A DNA stretch of 64,000 nucleotides from assembly GCF_014831675.1 (NCBI RefSeq), contig NZ_VJXY01000011.1:1-64000 (forward strand). Direction: 5' to 3'. Below are positions 26,269 to 35,825 of this stretch, piece after piece. Below the pieces are notes generated by a model. That model had not been told where the DNA came from. It did no database searches and was given only the letters and a program-made list of their open reading frames with translations. The DNA is from Komarekiella delphini-convector SJRDD-AB1 (GTDB lineage: Bacteria; Cyanobacteriota; Cyanobacteriia; Cyanobacteriales; Nostocaceae). Every line of letters begins with the position of its first letter. Position 1 is the stretch's first letter. A program made the position numbers and the translations under genes.

Positions 26269-26968
26269 ATTTGAGATTTTTGATTAAACTGCTCTCATCT
26301 AATCTAAAATCTAAAATTAACTGTACTTTAAGTAACAGAATTGATAGCATCCAGCAAATATGCAGCAACTTGATGCAGCCAAGTTGTTAACTGTAAACTA
26401 TCAGTTAACTTGATGTATCAAAATTCAAATTGTCTGGGCTAAATATTTTTTTCAATGTGTTCTCTATATCTCAATATAATTCAGTATAAGGCTTGAAGTT
26501 CTTTAAACCTCCTCAAAAAAGAGGAACTACGTGTCTATTGAAAAAGCAAGTTGGGAGGATTTTCAAAGCCATAAATATCACTAACTACACTGTATTATTT
26601 ATATCCCAAGTTACAGAAAGGGAAATCTGAAATGTTGGAACGTTGTGGATAATAACAGTTTTTATAAAAATAAATGCTAGAAATGATTAATTTTTAGTCA
26701 AGATTTTTTTGTTATATAAATATTCTTTGAAAATTTATGATTCACATACTGATTGGGAATCTATATGCATGAATTGATCAGCATAAAAGGATTAATTGGC
26801 TTAATATTATGCCAAGTAGTTCTGTCATTGTTGAAAGCATAATGGTTTAGTCTTTATCTAGGAATCATTGATGATGTTATTGCATTCATAGGTATAAAAA
26901 AGTTCATCTCAAAAATTTTTCTCATAATTTTCCAAAATATAGCATTTCAATATTAGAGGAGTTTAATA
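26269..26968. other. Intergenic region upstream of the first autokinase
   Basis: 700 bp with no gene. It contains a hairpin GTTAACTG/CAGTTAAC (26385-26409) and a TCCTC/GAGGA hairpin near 26507-26524. Long non-coding leaders are common before exopolysaccharide genes. The promoter was not located. Confidence 0.5.
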
Positions 26969-29185
26969 GTGGTTAACACTGATCTGAATCAAGGGCAACT
27001 GGTTACTAGCTCTGCACAAGGCACGGTTGACATCAGACAACTATCTACTATTCTGCTTCGGCGACGCTTATTAATCTTGGGTGTTTCTGGTGTAGTCATG
27101 TCAGTTGCAGCTCTGTTGACTGTAATTACCAAACCGACATACCAGAGCTACATGCAGATATTGGTGAATTCCAACTTATATGATGGCGTACGGTCAAATA
27201 ATGTCCAAGAAGGTTCAGCCAGCAAGGTTACTGACCCTAATCTGCCAGTTGTGGATTACACAGCTCAGTGGAAAATAATGCTGAGTTCAAATCTGATACA
27301 GAAAGCTGTAAATTTACTTCGTTCTGATTATCCAGATATCACTTTAGAAGATATCAAAGGACAAAAAGAAAAGAGAAAAAAAGCACCTTTGGAAGTGACC
27401 CAAATAGAAGCAGGAACAGGAAATAATAAAATTCTTAGTCAAGTATTTGAGGTTTCCTTTCGGGACGAAGATCCAGTTAAAACCCAAAAAGTACTTCAAG
27501 CCTTACAGAAAGTTTATCAAGACTACAATATAGAGCAACAAAAGCAGCGTTTAAATAAAGGGCTAGCCTTTGTCAATACTCGCCTACCTGAGATTAAAAA
27601 AGAGGTCAGCCAAGCTGAGAAAAATTTAGAACAGTTTCGCAGAAAACATAATTTACTTGATCCAGAAGTCCAAAGTAAAATCCTTCTAGAATCTCTCGCC
27701 GACGTTCAAAAACAGCTACAAACTACTCGCGCACAGCTTCAAGACGTACAAGCTCGCCAGAATAATCTAGAGCAAAAAATGGCGTCTTCATCTCAGAATC
27801 CGATAATTTCTTCTAGTTTAAGTCAGTCAAGCCGCTACCAAACGTTGTTGAATGAAATTCAACAGACTGAACTGGCTTTAGCTAAAGAGAGGCTGCGTTA
27901 TACAGACGATTATCCAACAGTAGAAAAACTCAAGCAGCAACGCCAAAGTCAACTGGCGTTATTACGGCAAGAGGTAGGGCGATCGCTAGGAGATAAAGCT
28001 AGTACTACTAGTAGTAAGAAAGAACCTCTTTTGACACAGGGTCAGATGTTAGGAGTTGACCCCCAACTCGTGGACGAGTTAATTCTAGTGCAAACAGCTG
28101 CTTTAGGATTAGTTGCTAATGAAAAGAGTCTAACGGATTCAGAACAGCGACTCCGCTCTGAACTCAACAAATACCCAAGCCTGATCGCAGAATACAACCG
28201 TCTGTTGCCGAAAGTTGAAACTAATCGCAAAACTCTTGAGCAACTACTCCAAGCGCAACAGTCCTTGGGACTGAAAATTGCTCAGGGAGGATTCGATTGG
28301 CAAGTGTTGGAAGCACCTGGTTTGGGAAGCTATGTCAGAAGGAACAGATTACTACTTTTACTTGGGGGAGTGATAATTGGGCCGCTCTTAGGTATTGCAG
28401 CAGCCCTAATTTGGGAAAAACTTAATGATGCCATCTATTCTGCACAAGATTTACAGAAGGTGACAAACCTCCGAGTGCTGGGTTCAGTACCAAAACTACC
28501 ACAGGCTGGTGTGAAAAAAAGGTTCCCAATGGCTTTGATTGGGCAGCGATCAGATCCCTCTTTGGTAGAAACCAGCCCTAGGTTGCCTATCCACGAAACC
28601 TTGGATATGATCTATCAAAATATTCAGATATTAAAGTATCCTTTCCCCTTTAAGTCTTTGATGTTGACTTCTGCACTTCCAGGAGGAGGAAAGACAACCT
28701 TAGCTCTGGGGCTTGGCGCTAGCGCTGCCCACATGCATCAACGGGTACTGGTAATTGATGCAAACCTGCGATATCCCAGCCTACATAAAAAGCTGGAACT
28801 CTCTAATGACTGGGGATTATCTCTATTACTAGTTGATGAGACAATTACCGATATTCAAGATTATATCCAGCCGATTCACCCCTCGATTGATATCTTGACT
28901 GCTGGGCCTATACCAGAAGATACAGCGAAACTACTCAGTTCTCAGCGGATGAAAGAACTGCTTGAGTTATTTGAGCAAACCTATGACCTAATACTGATAG
29001 ATGCTCCGCCGATTTTAAGCACGGTGGATGCCGGGATTGTGGCATCCTTTTGCAACGGAATTGTGATGGTAGAGCGCATGGGTAAAGTGACCAGAGCTGA
29101 ACTGACTCAAGCTATAGAAGTTTTGAGGAGATTGAATTTAATTGGAATCATCGCTAATGATGTGAGCCATTTTCGCAAGGTCTAG
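26969..29185 (+). CDS. Wzc-like polysaccharide co-polymerase/tyrosine kinase (BY-kinase), no tyrosine tail
   Basis: The 738-residue protein has a Wzz/GNVR chain-length domain between transmembrane segments near residues 33-52 and 458-480, with coiled coil at about 170-340. Its cytoplasmic kinase domain has Walker A LPGGGKTT (about 570-577), Walker A' VLVIDANLRYPS and Walker B LILIDAPP. It helps control export and length of surface polysaccharide. The C-terminus IIANDVSHFRKV lacks the tyrosine cluster that BY-kinases autophosphorylate. This may be a non-autophosphorylating regulatory form, in contrast to the paralog at 32755-34974. GTG 26969 has AGGAG upstream. Confidence 0.9.
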   Translation: MVNTDLNQGQLVTSSAQGTVDIRQLSTILLRRRLLILGVSGVVMSVAALLTVITKPTYQSYMQILVNSNLYDGVRSNNVQEGSASKVTDPNLPVVDYTAQWKIMLSSNLIQKAVNLLRSDYPDITLEDIKGQKEKRKKAPLEVTQIEAGTGNNKILSQVFEVSFRDEDPVKTQKVLQALQKVYQDYNIEQQKQRLNKGLAFVNTRLPEIKKEVSQAEKNLEQFRRKHNLLDPEVQSKILLESLADVQKQLQTTRAQLQDVQARQNNLEQKMASSSQNPIISSSLSQSSRYQTLLNEIQQTELALAKERLRYTDDYPTVEKLKQQRQSQLALLRQEVGRSLGDKASTTSSKKEPLLTQGQMLGVDPQLVDELILVQTAALGLVANEKSLTDSEQRLRSELNKYPSLIAEYNRLLPKVETNRKTLEQLLQAQQSLGLKIAQGGFDWQVLEAPGLGSYVRRNRLLLLLGGVIIGPLLGIAAALIWEKLNDAIYSAQDLQKVTNLRVLGSVPKLPQAGVKKRFPMALIGQRSDPSLVETSPRLPIHETLDMIYQNIQILKYPFPFKSLMLTSALPGGGKTTLALGLGASAAHMHQRVLVIDANLRYPSLHKKLELSNDWGLSLLLVDETITDIQDYIQPIHPSIDILTAGPIPEDTAKLLSSQRMKELLELFEQTYDLILIDAPPILSTVDAGIVASFCNGIVMVERMGKVTRAELTQAIEVLRRLNLIGIIANDVSHFRKV

Positions 29186-29457
29186 GCGTCATTCTATATG
29201 TTGATTTGAGTTGAGACTAAGGCAACTGACATAGTTAGGGCTACGTGGCATGATCCGAATAAGCGCTAAAGAATTTATACTAAGTGTTTTTAGTAGAAAG
29301 CACGAATTGCATGAACGCGATTAGCTAATTTCCACCCTATAACTAAACCAAAATGCATAATTAATAAAAGGTGGCAACCTCCTGTGTTGGAGAACTGTCT
29401 CATCTTAAGTTGTAGACGTTATAGTCTACAGCACCAATCAGATACTAATGTGATTAG

Positions 29458-30612
29458 ATGATCAGCATGAAATTCCAACTTTACTTAGGCTCTTTATTTT
29501 CCCAGATTAAAGGACGTCATTGGTGGATCAGTATTTTCTTGTGGATGGCTTTGGTAGCACCAGCTCAAGCATCTGTAATTCTGCGCGTAGCCATTGAGAG
29601 GGGAGTCAATCAGGTTAAAGTCGGCAGTTCCACGACCGGGATCATCAAAGATAGTACTGGTCGTACTCTTGGACAGTTGCCGGCAATGAGTGCGTATTAT
29701 GCCCAAGCCGTTCCTGGCGGAGTTGCTTTGGATAAATGGCAGTCGGGTTTATTTTGGATTGAGCCAACAGGTAAAGGATTCGTTTACATTGGCGATCGCT
29801 GGTATCGTGGCAGAACTCTTGTTATCCCCACAGAAAAAGGCTTAACCGCTGTTAATTGGGTTGATGACCAAGAATATCTCTACAGCGTTATCGGTGGCGA
29901 AATGGATGCCAGATGGCCCTCAGAAGCTCTAAAAGCTCAAGCGATCGCTGCCCGTACCTATGCTCTCTACGAGCGAGAAAAACAGCGCAATAATCCTATT
30001 TATGACTTAGGTAATACCCCGGATCGCTGGCAGATTTACAAAGGCGTGATCAGTGAATCTCCGGCTACTTATGCCGCCGTGGATGCCACAGCAGGCCAAG
30101 TACTAACTTACAAAAACAAGATTATTCTTTCAGTCTTCCACGCTTGTTCTGGGGGACACACCGAAAACGTAGAAGATGTTTGGAAAAATCCCTTACCTTA
30201 TCTGCGTGCTGTTCAGGACTACGATCAAAATATCAGCGAGTGCAATTGGGTAAAAACCTTCTCGCCTGCTGAGATAAGCGCGAAATTTCCTGAGGTGGGC
30301 AATATCAAAGAGATGATTCCAGAAACATACTCGCCTTTTCGCAGTGTTAAAGTCTTGAAAATTGTCGGCGATAAAGGTGCAAAGGTACTACAAGGCGAAG
30401 AGGTGCGTACAGCCCTTAGACTTAAAAGTACTCGCTTTAACGTCAACAAGGGAGCAGATGGTAGTTTTGTACTCCAAGGACTTGGCTTCGGTCATGCTTT
30501 AGGCATGAGTCAGTGGGGCGCGTACAATCTTGCTCGCAGAGGAGCCAACCACCTGCAAATTTTGGGGCATTATTACCAAGGTGTTGCCTTAACTCCAATT
30601 CAGGCGAAGTAA
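29458..30612 (+). CDS. SpoIID/LytB domain protein (lytic transglycosylase-like)
   Basis: The 384-residue protein has a signal peptide (WWISIFLWMALVAPAQAS, cleavage near residue 40). The SpoIID core follows: LYSVIGGEMDARWPSEAL, AQAIAARTYALYERE, and ACSGGHTENVEDVWKNPLPY. The end is LGFGHALGMSQWGAYNLARRG. In Bacillus SpoIID cleaves peptidoglycan glycan strands. The catalytic Glu of the IGGEM motif appears to be retained. In cyanobacteria such proteins may remodel cell wall during growth or differentiation. ATG 29458 and ATG 29467 are both possible starts. Confidence 0.9.
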   Translation: MISMKFQLYLGSLFSQIKGRHWWISIFLWMALVAPAQASVILRVAIERGVNQVKVGSSTTGIIKDSTGRTLGQLPAMSAYYAQAVPGGVALDKWQSGLFWIEPTGKGFVYIGDRWYRGRTLVIPTEKGLTAVNWVDDQEYLYSVIGGEMDARWPSEALKAQAIAARTYALYEREKQRNNPIYDLGNTPDRWQIYKGVISESPATYAAVDATAGQVLTYKNKIILSVFHACSGGHTENVEDVWKNPLPYLRAVQDYDQNISECNWVKTFSPAEISAKFPEVGNIKEMIPETYSPFRSVKVLKIVGDKGAKVLQGEEVRTALRLKSTRFNVNKGADGSFVLQGLGFGHALGMSQWGAYNLARRGANHLQILGHYYQGVALTPIQAK

Positions 30613-30645
30613 TTAGGGACTAGGGACTGGGGACTAGGGACTGGG
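30613..30645 (+). repeat. Heptanucleotide tandem repeats (GGGACTA/GGGACTG)
   Basis: Four consecutive GGGACTN units just after the spoIID-like stop codon, of the STRR type known in heterocystous cyanobacteria. Confidence 0.7.
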
Positions 30646-30730
30646 AAAAAATTCTTTTAATCCTCAACCTAATACTCAATCCACTAATCCCTACCTAATA
30701 CAATCTCCAATGCCCCCAACCCCCAACGCC

Positions 30731-32029
30731 CTATTCCCCACTTCCACGTTCTAGACGCCGTTGCCATTCAGCGTCAATTTGTGCAGAACGCTCAACTTCT
30801 TGATCGAGTAAGTCAGTTTCGCTAGAGTACACCAAATTTTCATTTCCAATAACTTTTTCGGCGGCAAACTGATGAGTGTAGGCAATCTTCTGCCGCAAAG
30901 AATCATCCGCAGTTGCTAATAGCCTAGCGCGGGAAAGGCGATCGCGGTTACGATCAGCAATCTTGCTATTGCGCCACTTAATCCAGAAATAACGCAATAA
31001 AGGTATGGCTAAAAAACCGACTCCGTAAGCTAATAGCAACCAATAAATTCCTTGGACAAAAGCTACAAGTCCACCTAATTGGGCAGCTATTGTACCATCT
31101 CTTAACAAACTTCCCAGTACCAAGGCACCAACGAAATTTAGTATACCCAAGCCAGCACTCAGCATAATTTGTCCTGAACTTGCTGCACTAAAACGCCACA
31201 GCGATTCCTCTAAGTAGACTGGTAATGACTGACGACGTTTTTTAGTTGCTTGTACCTGCAACTCTGGAAAGTAATAGATAATCTGCCCCTCAGAACTTAC
31301 CTTTGGTTGTCCATTAAATCGCGTGAGAACAGGCAGCATATAGTCTTCGTATTCTTTTGCATATCCTTTGCCAATGTCATCTAGATATGGGGCAATTTGT
31401 TCCGCTACTACTGCGCCACGGTTATTACGAATCACAGCAGCAATTTCTTGCCAGCGCCGTTCTTCTAAGTTGGCGTTAGGATTACCATCGCCAAACAAAA
31501 ACGAAAAGACCGCTTCAAAGAAATTCAGATTGCTTTGTTGGTGTCTTTCGCCCTGCCGTTCTTGGTAGTAGGTGCCATAATTGGGGTTAAAATACCAAAA
31601 TAAATTTGGAAAATAGAAAAAGCCACCACCACTAGAATGGCTACCCCCGCTGTCATTGTCGCGATCTGAGTTGACAGCAGTAATGATGATAATGATACTA
31701 ACAGTAATCAGGGCAATAGAAACAGTTAAGAAAACTCCAAAAGAAATACGAATTAGGTAAAACAGAACACCCCAAAACTTTTTCCACCATTCCTGCAACC
31801 GCAACTGTAAGTATTTATTGCGTAAAATTGAGCGAAAATTTTGCGGAAACAGATAAACAATATCACCCGAATCTGCTACCTGCAAATGCCCGCCAGTATC
31901 AGACGCTAAGGCTAATAAACTTTGATTAGCCTCAGCAACATTCAATCCTGCCTGGGTTGCTACATCACCAACGGTGACGCGGTATCCCAGTTGTTCCACT
32001 GCTCGCATGACGGTGGGATTGAGAGTCAT
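30731..32029 (-). CDS. Conserved cyanobacterial membrane protein of unknown function
   Basis: I do not recognise a named family with certainty. The 432-residue protein starts with a winged-helix-like segment (VTVGDVATQAGLNVAEANQ), then a short strand-rich part, one transmembrane stretch (about 88-115), a Gly/Ser/Tyr-rich loop with FFYFPNLFWYFNPNYG, another helical part resembling the first half (repeat of GQIIYYFPELQV versus GDIVYLFPQNF), and two or three hydrophobic segments (about 280-345). The C-terminus is charged. The internal repetition suggests a duplication of a small domain. A GGAGGGG site precedes the ATG. It is divergent from the next gene. Confidence 0.75.
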   Translation of the reverse strand: MTLNPTVMRAVEQLGYRVTVGDVATQAGLNVAEANQSLLALASDTGGHLQVADSGDIVYLFPQNFRSILRNKYLQLRLQEWWKKFWGVLFYLIRISFGVFLTVSIALITVSIIIIITAVNSDRDNDSGGSHSSGGGFFYFPNLFWYFNPNYGTYYQERQGERHQQSNLNFFEAVFSFLFGDGNPNANLEERRWQEIAAVIRNNRGAVVAEQIAPYLDDIGKGYAKEYEDYMLPVLTRFNGQPKVSSEGQIIYYFPELQVQATKKRRQSLPVYLEESLWRFSAASSGQIMLSAGLGILNFVGALVLGSLLRDGTIAAQLGGLVAFVQGIYWLLLAYGVGFLAIPLLRYFWIKWRNSKIADRNRDRLSRARLLATADDSLRQKIAYTHQFAAEKVIGNENLVYSSETDLLDQEVERSAQIDAEWQRRLERGSGE

Positions 32030-32210
32030 TGCTCTCCCCTCCTGTTGAATTTTTATCTGCCTTTATTCAAGTATAAAGTTTTATTTTGGGTGACTTCTCA
32101 TGCTACTACTAAGTTGTTTCTCAATGTGCAACATAATTATCTAAAACACTACAGTTTATGTTAAAATTATTTCCCTAGGCTTGGTTAACCAGCAAATTTT
32201 CTGCCTAAAT

Positions 32211-32690
32211 ATGGTTCAGTATACTCTCGCTCAAAGCCCAGAAATTATCCTCACTGTTTCTGGCAAAGATTCAGCTAAAGCTCGTGAGAAAGCAATGGAT
32301 CAGCTGATGGAACTAATGGATGCCGATAAGCTGCCAACGGAACTCGAAGAAGGATTTGGCCCTCAACAATTGATAGAGGTGAAGGAACCAACTACTGATT
32401 CTGCTAGTGGTGAAGATGCCATTACACAAGCTGTCCAGGTCTTGAGCAATTTGGCTACGCTCAAGCTGAAAGTTCAAGAGTCACGATCTGAAGCATTAGA
32501 AATTCGCAAGGCGGTTGATGTTCTGTTCTCCGATAAGTCGGTGACTGAAGAGGAAATTGCTCGCCTCAAAGAAGGTTTTAAAGTTCTCAAAAATTTTGCC
32601 CAAGGTAATCTGCGTTACCAAGAAGCGCGAGCTAAAGCCGAACAGGCTCGGCAAGTTTTGGATCAAGCTCTCAAATCGCCTGAAAAGTAA
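32211..32690 (+). CDS. Conserved cyanobacterial hypothetical protein
   Basis: The 159-residue acidic soluble protein has no transmembrane segment. An N-terminal alpha/beta part (YTLAQSPEIILTVSGKDSA) precedes a helical C-terminus with coiled-coil features (SVTEEEIARLKEGFKVLKN to AKAEQARQVLDQAL). ATG 32211 is chosen; an upstream TTG frame (32181) lacks a ribosome site. I recognise it as a type often annotated hypothetical in Nostoc-like genomes, with no known role. Confidence 0.7.
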   Translation: MVQYTLAQSPEIILTVSGKDSAKAREKAMDQLMELMDADKLPTELEEGFGPQQLIEVKEPTTDSASGEDAITQAVQVLSNLATLKLKVQESRSEALEIRKAVDVLFSDKSVTEEEIARLKEGFKVLKNFAQGNLRYQEARAKAEQARQVLDQALKSPEK

Positions 32691-32754
32691 CTTTTGATTA
32701 GTATCGGGTAATTGGTAATTGTAATTTTTTTCTACCAATTACCCATTATTAAGC

Positions 32755-34974
32755 TTAACGCCGTCTACTTCTTCTTAAAGAAGAGGAAATTGACAAGGAA
32801 CTAGCAACCTCACTACCTGCCTCTTCACGAACTCGTTCCAAGCTTCTATTCTGCTGAGAATACTGCTGGTAATAGTTATAAGAAGCTGGCATAGCATCTT
32901 TAGACTTATTCGCTATTATTCCTAAAATAGGAGTACCAGATATCTGCACCTCATCCAATGCTTGATGTAGCTCAGTTCGTTTCAGCTTACCTAAGCCAGC
33001 AACTAGCACCATCCCATTGGTATTAGCAGCCAGTAGGTAGGCATCGGCAAACCCCAATAGAGGCGGTGTATCATAAATTACTAAATCAAAACTATTGTGC
33101 AGATTATCCATCAAATCTTGCATCTTTTGAGACGCCAGCAACCTAACCGAGTCAGGCGGAATCGGGCCAGCACTCATAACATACAGGTTTTCTTCTTGAG
33201 GCGATCGCTCAATTACATTATTCCAGTCTAAATCTTGTGAAATTACATCAGTTAATCCCTGAATGTTCATGATTCCTACTAGATTATGTAGGCTGGGAGC
33301 ACGCAGATTCGCATCCACCAGTAATACTCGTTGTCCCATCGCGGCTGCTGCCTGTGCTAGTTGTACCGCAACTGTGGACTTACCGTCTCCTTGACCCACT
33401 GAACTGATGACTAGAGAGCGAATCGGGACATCCGAACCTAAAAGTAGAATATTGGTGTAAAGAGAGCGAAAAACTTCAAAGAAGGAGGCACGACTTGCTT
33501 GTTGCACTCCAACTGGACTTTCTTGGGTCACTCCTCCAAGTTCTTTTCTTAAGGGAACTATCCCTAATAGTGGCAGTCTAGTAGCATCCTTGAGTTCTTT
33601 AGAAGTGTAAAAGATATTGCTGAGCTTGTCTACAGCTAAAGCTACTCCTACACCCAACAGCAAACCTAAAATACCACCTAATGCTAAGTTTTTCTTAGCA
33701 CCGCTTGAAACAGGATCAGGTTCATTCACCTTAGCTAATTTAGGATCTAGTAACTGCCAAGGTTGCTGCTTTTGCGCTTTTTCGATCTGCAACGCTTGTT
33801 GTTTGGCTGTAAATTGATTCAGAGCATTGGTGACAATTTGTAATTCCCGCTCAATGTTACTATAATCCCGGCTAACATTAGCCAAACTTCTTACTTCACT
33901 ATTAAGTCCTCTTATTTTCTCATCCAGAGAACTATCACGGGCTGCCAACTCTCTTAAGCGGCTTTGCAACTCTTTCTGCACCCGACTCTCTTCTTGAGCA
34001 AGCAATGGAAGCAAATAAGCTTTTGTTTGCTTTAAAGTCACCATTCTGGGGTTATCATCCGTTAACACGGCTGACTGTTGTTGAATAGTAATATCTGCGC
34101 CCTGAATTTGATCCAGTATTTTTTGGTAGCGAGCATTTTCACTCAACACAGAATTACCAGCCCTCTCCCCTGGCTGTTGCGCTAACTCCCTTTGCAAATC
34201 CTCATACCTAGCCGCTAATTGTTCTAGCTGCACTCTTGTTTCTATTCGCTGTTGTTGCAAAGTAGCAACCTGACCAGTCAACTCTTGACCTTTTTGCAAC
34301 GGATCAATCAAGTTATTGCCCAGTCGCAAGTCTCGCATTTTATTTTGCCAGAATTTAACCGTCTGCTCCAGCGGTTGTCTTTGTTTATTAACAAAGACAA
34401 TTGCTTGATCTACATCTGCCTGACGCTCCGCTAGACTGTAGTTTAGATAGGCATCAGCAAGCAACTTTGAAAAATCGCTAACTTGCCTCTGATCTGGATG
34501 GGTATAAGCGACTTCTAAAATATTTGGCTGCTTAGATTCAATAGTTAAATCATTAAGAATTTCAGAGTATGTTAGGTCTGGATATTGAGGCTGAAGCTTT
34601 TCAATAATCGGGTCTAAAACTCGATGACTTTGTAAAACTTTGATTGTTGTTGCAACTTGTTTTTCTGACTCAGCCGATGCTACGAGGTCGCCCTGAGAAT
34701 TTGAATTTATTGTTTGAGGAACATCGGCTATGGCCTTACTCTCACCGGTCACAGGATTGGTTAAAATCTCAAACGAGCCTTGATATACTGGAGGATCTGT
34801 TTCTGCCTTCAATACTGCCGCTGTTGCTACTACAGCTGTTATACCAGCGATCAACAATATCCGCCGACGCAGAACTGTTGCAATTTGACCCAGATTTAAC
34901 TCATCTTCATCAACATTTAGTTGAGTAGCGTTAGCTTGTGACAATGGGTGAGGATATTTGTCTGACTTTAGCAT
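32755..34974 (-). CDS. Wzc-like polysaccharide co-polymerase/tyrosine autokinase
   Basis: The 739-residue BY-kinase has the same layout as its paralog at 26969: Wzz domain, transmembrane segments near 33-52 and 430-450, coiled coil in the periplasmic region, and kinase domain with Walker A GQGDGKST (about 527-534), Walker A' VLLVDANLRAPS and Walker B LVIYDTPP. Near the C-terminus it has SYNYYQQYSQ, a tyrosine cluster fit for trans-autophosphorylation, followed by a Ser/Arg-rich end. It lies upstream on the same strand as nothing else and is separated from the EPS gene run by tRNA-Gln and a nucleotidyltransferase. It probably works with the Wzx/Wzy system of this locus. Confidence 0.92.
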   Translation of the reverse strand: MLKSDKYPHPLSQANATQLNVDEDELNLGQIATVLRRRILLIAGITAVVATAAVLKAETDPPVYQGSFEILTNPVTGESKAIADVPQTINSNSQGDLVASAESEKQVATTIKVLQSHRVLDPIIEKLQPQYPDLTYSEILNDLTIESKQPNILEVAYTHPDQRQVSDFSKLLADAYLNYSLAERQADVDQAIVFVNKQRQPLEQTVKFWQNKMRDLRLGNNLIDPLQKGQELTGQVATLQQQRIETRVQLEQLAARYEDLQRELAQQPGERAGNSVLSENARYQKILDQIQGADITIQQQSAVLTDDNPRMVTLKQTKAYLLPLLAQEESRVQKELQSRLRELAARDSSLDEKIRGLNSEVRSLANVSRDYSNIERELQIVTNALNQFTAKQQALQIEKAQKQQPWQLLDPKLAKVNEPDPVSSGAKKNLALGGILGLLLGVGVALAVDKLSNIFYTSKELKDATRLPLLGIVPLRKELGGVTQESPVGVQQASRASFFEVFRSLYTNILLLGSDVPIRSLVISSVGQGDGKSTVAVQLAQAAAAMGQRVLLVDANLRAPSLHNLVGIMNIQGLTDVISQDLDWNNVIERSPQEENLYVMSAGPIPPDSVRLLASQKMQDLMDNLHNSFDLVIYDTPPLLGFADAYLLAANTNGMVLVAGLGKLKRTELHQALDEVQISGTPILGIIANKSKDAMPASYNYYQQYSQQNRSLERVREEAGSEVASSLSISSSLRRSRRR

Positions 34975-35427
34975 GGCATCTGTGAATTTAAGTTATTTTT
35001 ATTGCTTAGATAGGTGAATGCTTCGATTCCATCTTGGCATACGTAAGTTGGATTGCTTATGAAGTTACCTTGTCTTTTGCTGCACGCTAGTAAATTACTC
35101 GTCACGTAGTTCAAGCAATCTCAAGGAGAGTTGAGTGGTTTCAAAAATCTACTTAATACACTTATTAACTGACAGCGATATTTAAAATCCGGGCTAATCG
35201 GGAGTCACGCACTACAACTACAGTAACATTACGCAAGACAAATTTGTTGACCCTTTTATATCTTGAATCAAGCCTATAGAGATTCTTTATACAGCAGCAA
35301 TACTATGAAAGTTATGATTAATCACCATAATACAAAACACAAAAAAAGCCTTTAGACCCAGAAGAATAAGTTGCAGGTAGATCTGGATGTTAAAAGCTTG
35401 GTCTATTAAATGTAATTCTAGATTGTA
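34975..35427. other. Intergenic region between autokinase and tRNA-Gln
   Basis: 453 bp, AT-rich, presumed to hold the autokinase promoter (minus strand). No gene or clear repeat was seen. Confidence 0.5.
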
Positions 35428-35499
35428 CTGGGGCGCTAGGATTCGAACCTAGGGATGGCGGGACCAAAACCCGCTGCCTTACCACTTGGCTACGCCCCA
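35428..35499 (-). tRNA. tRNA-Gln (anticodon TTG)
   Basis: The minus strand gives a 72-nt cloverleaf: acceptor TGGGGCG/CGCCCCA with discriminator G, D-arm GCC...GGC, anticodon stem GCGGG/CCCGC with loop TTTTGGT (anticodon TTG), T-arm CTAGG/CCTAG with loop TTCGAAT. CCA is not encoded. Confidence 0.95.
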
Positions 35500-35825
35500 A
35501 AGATTCCACTGTTGCTAATATAGCAGTTAGACCCAGGGTAATGTCAAGTATTTTGATAGCTGATTATGAAGCATAAGTTTTTACAATTGAATTACTACAG
35601 CTACAAACCTTGAAGTTAATAAGATTAGCCATTAAACCACTGCTGTTCTTATACTGTATAAGCATAAGCCGACCGCTTTATGGATTTTTGGACTAAATGC
35701 CTGCTTTACTGTTGTTGTCTTTAACCGTTTCACCTTATGGTGCTTACTAGTGGTCATGGTGTTGAATAAGTAAGCTTTGGATTTTAATTCTAGGCAAAAG
35801 AACGCAAATTTAATCTATAGCTGTG
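35500..35825. other. Intergenic region before the nucleotidyltransferase gene
   Basis: About 325 bp with divergent promoters expected for tRNA-Gln (minus) and the nucleotidyltransferase (plus). Nothing else was recognised. Confidence 0.45.
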
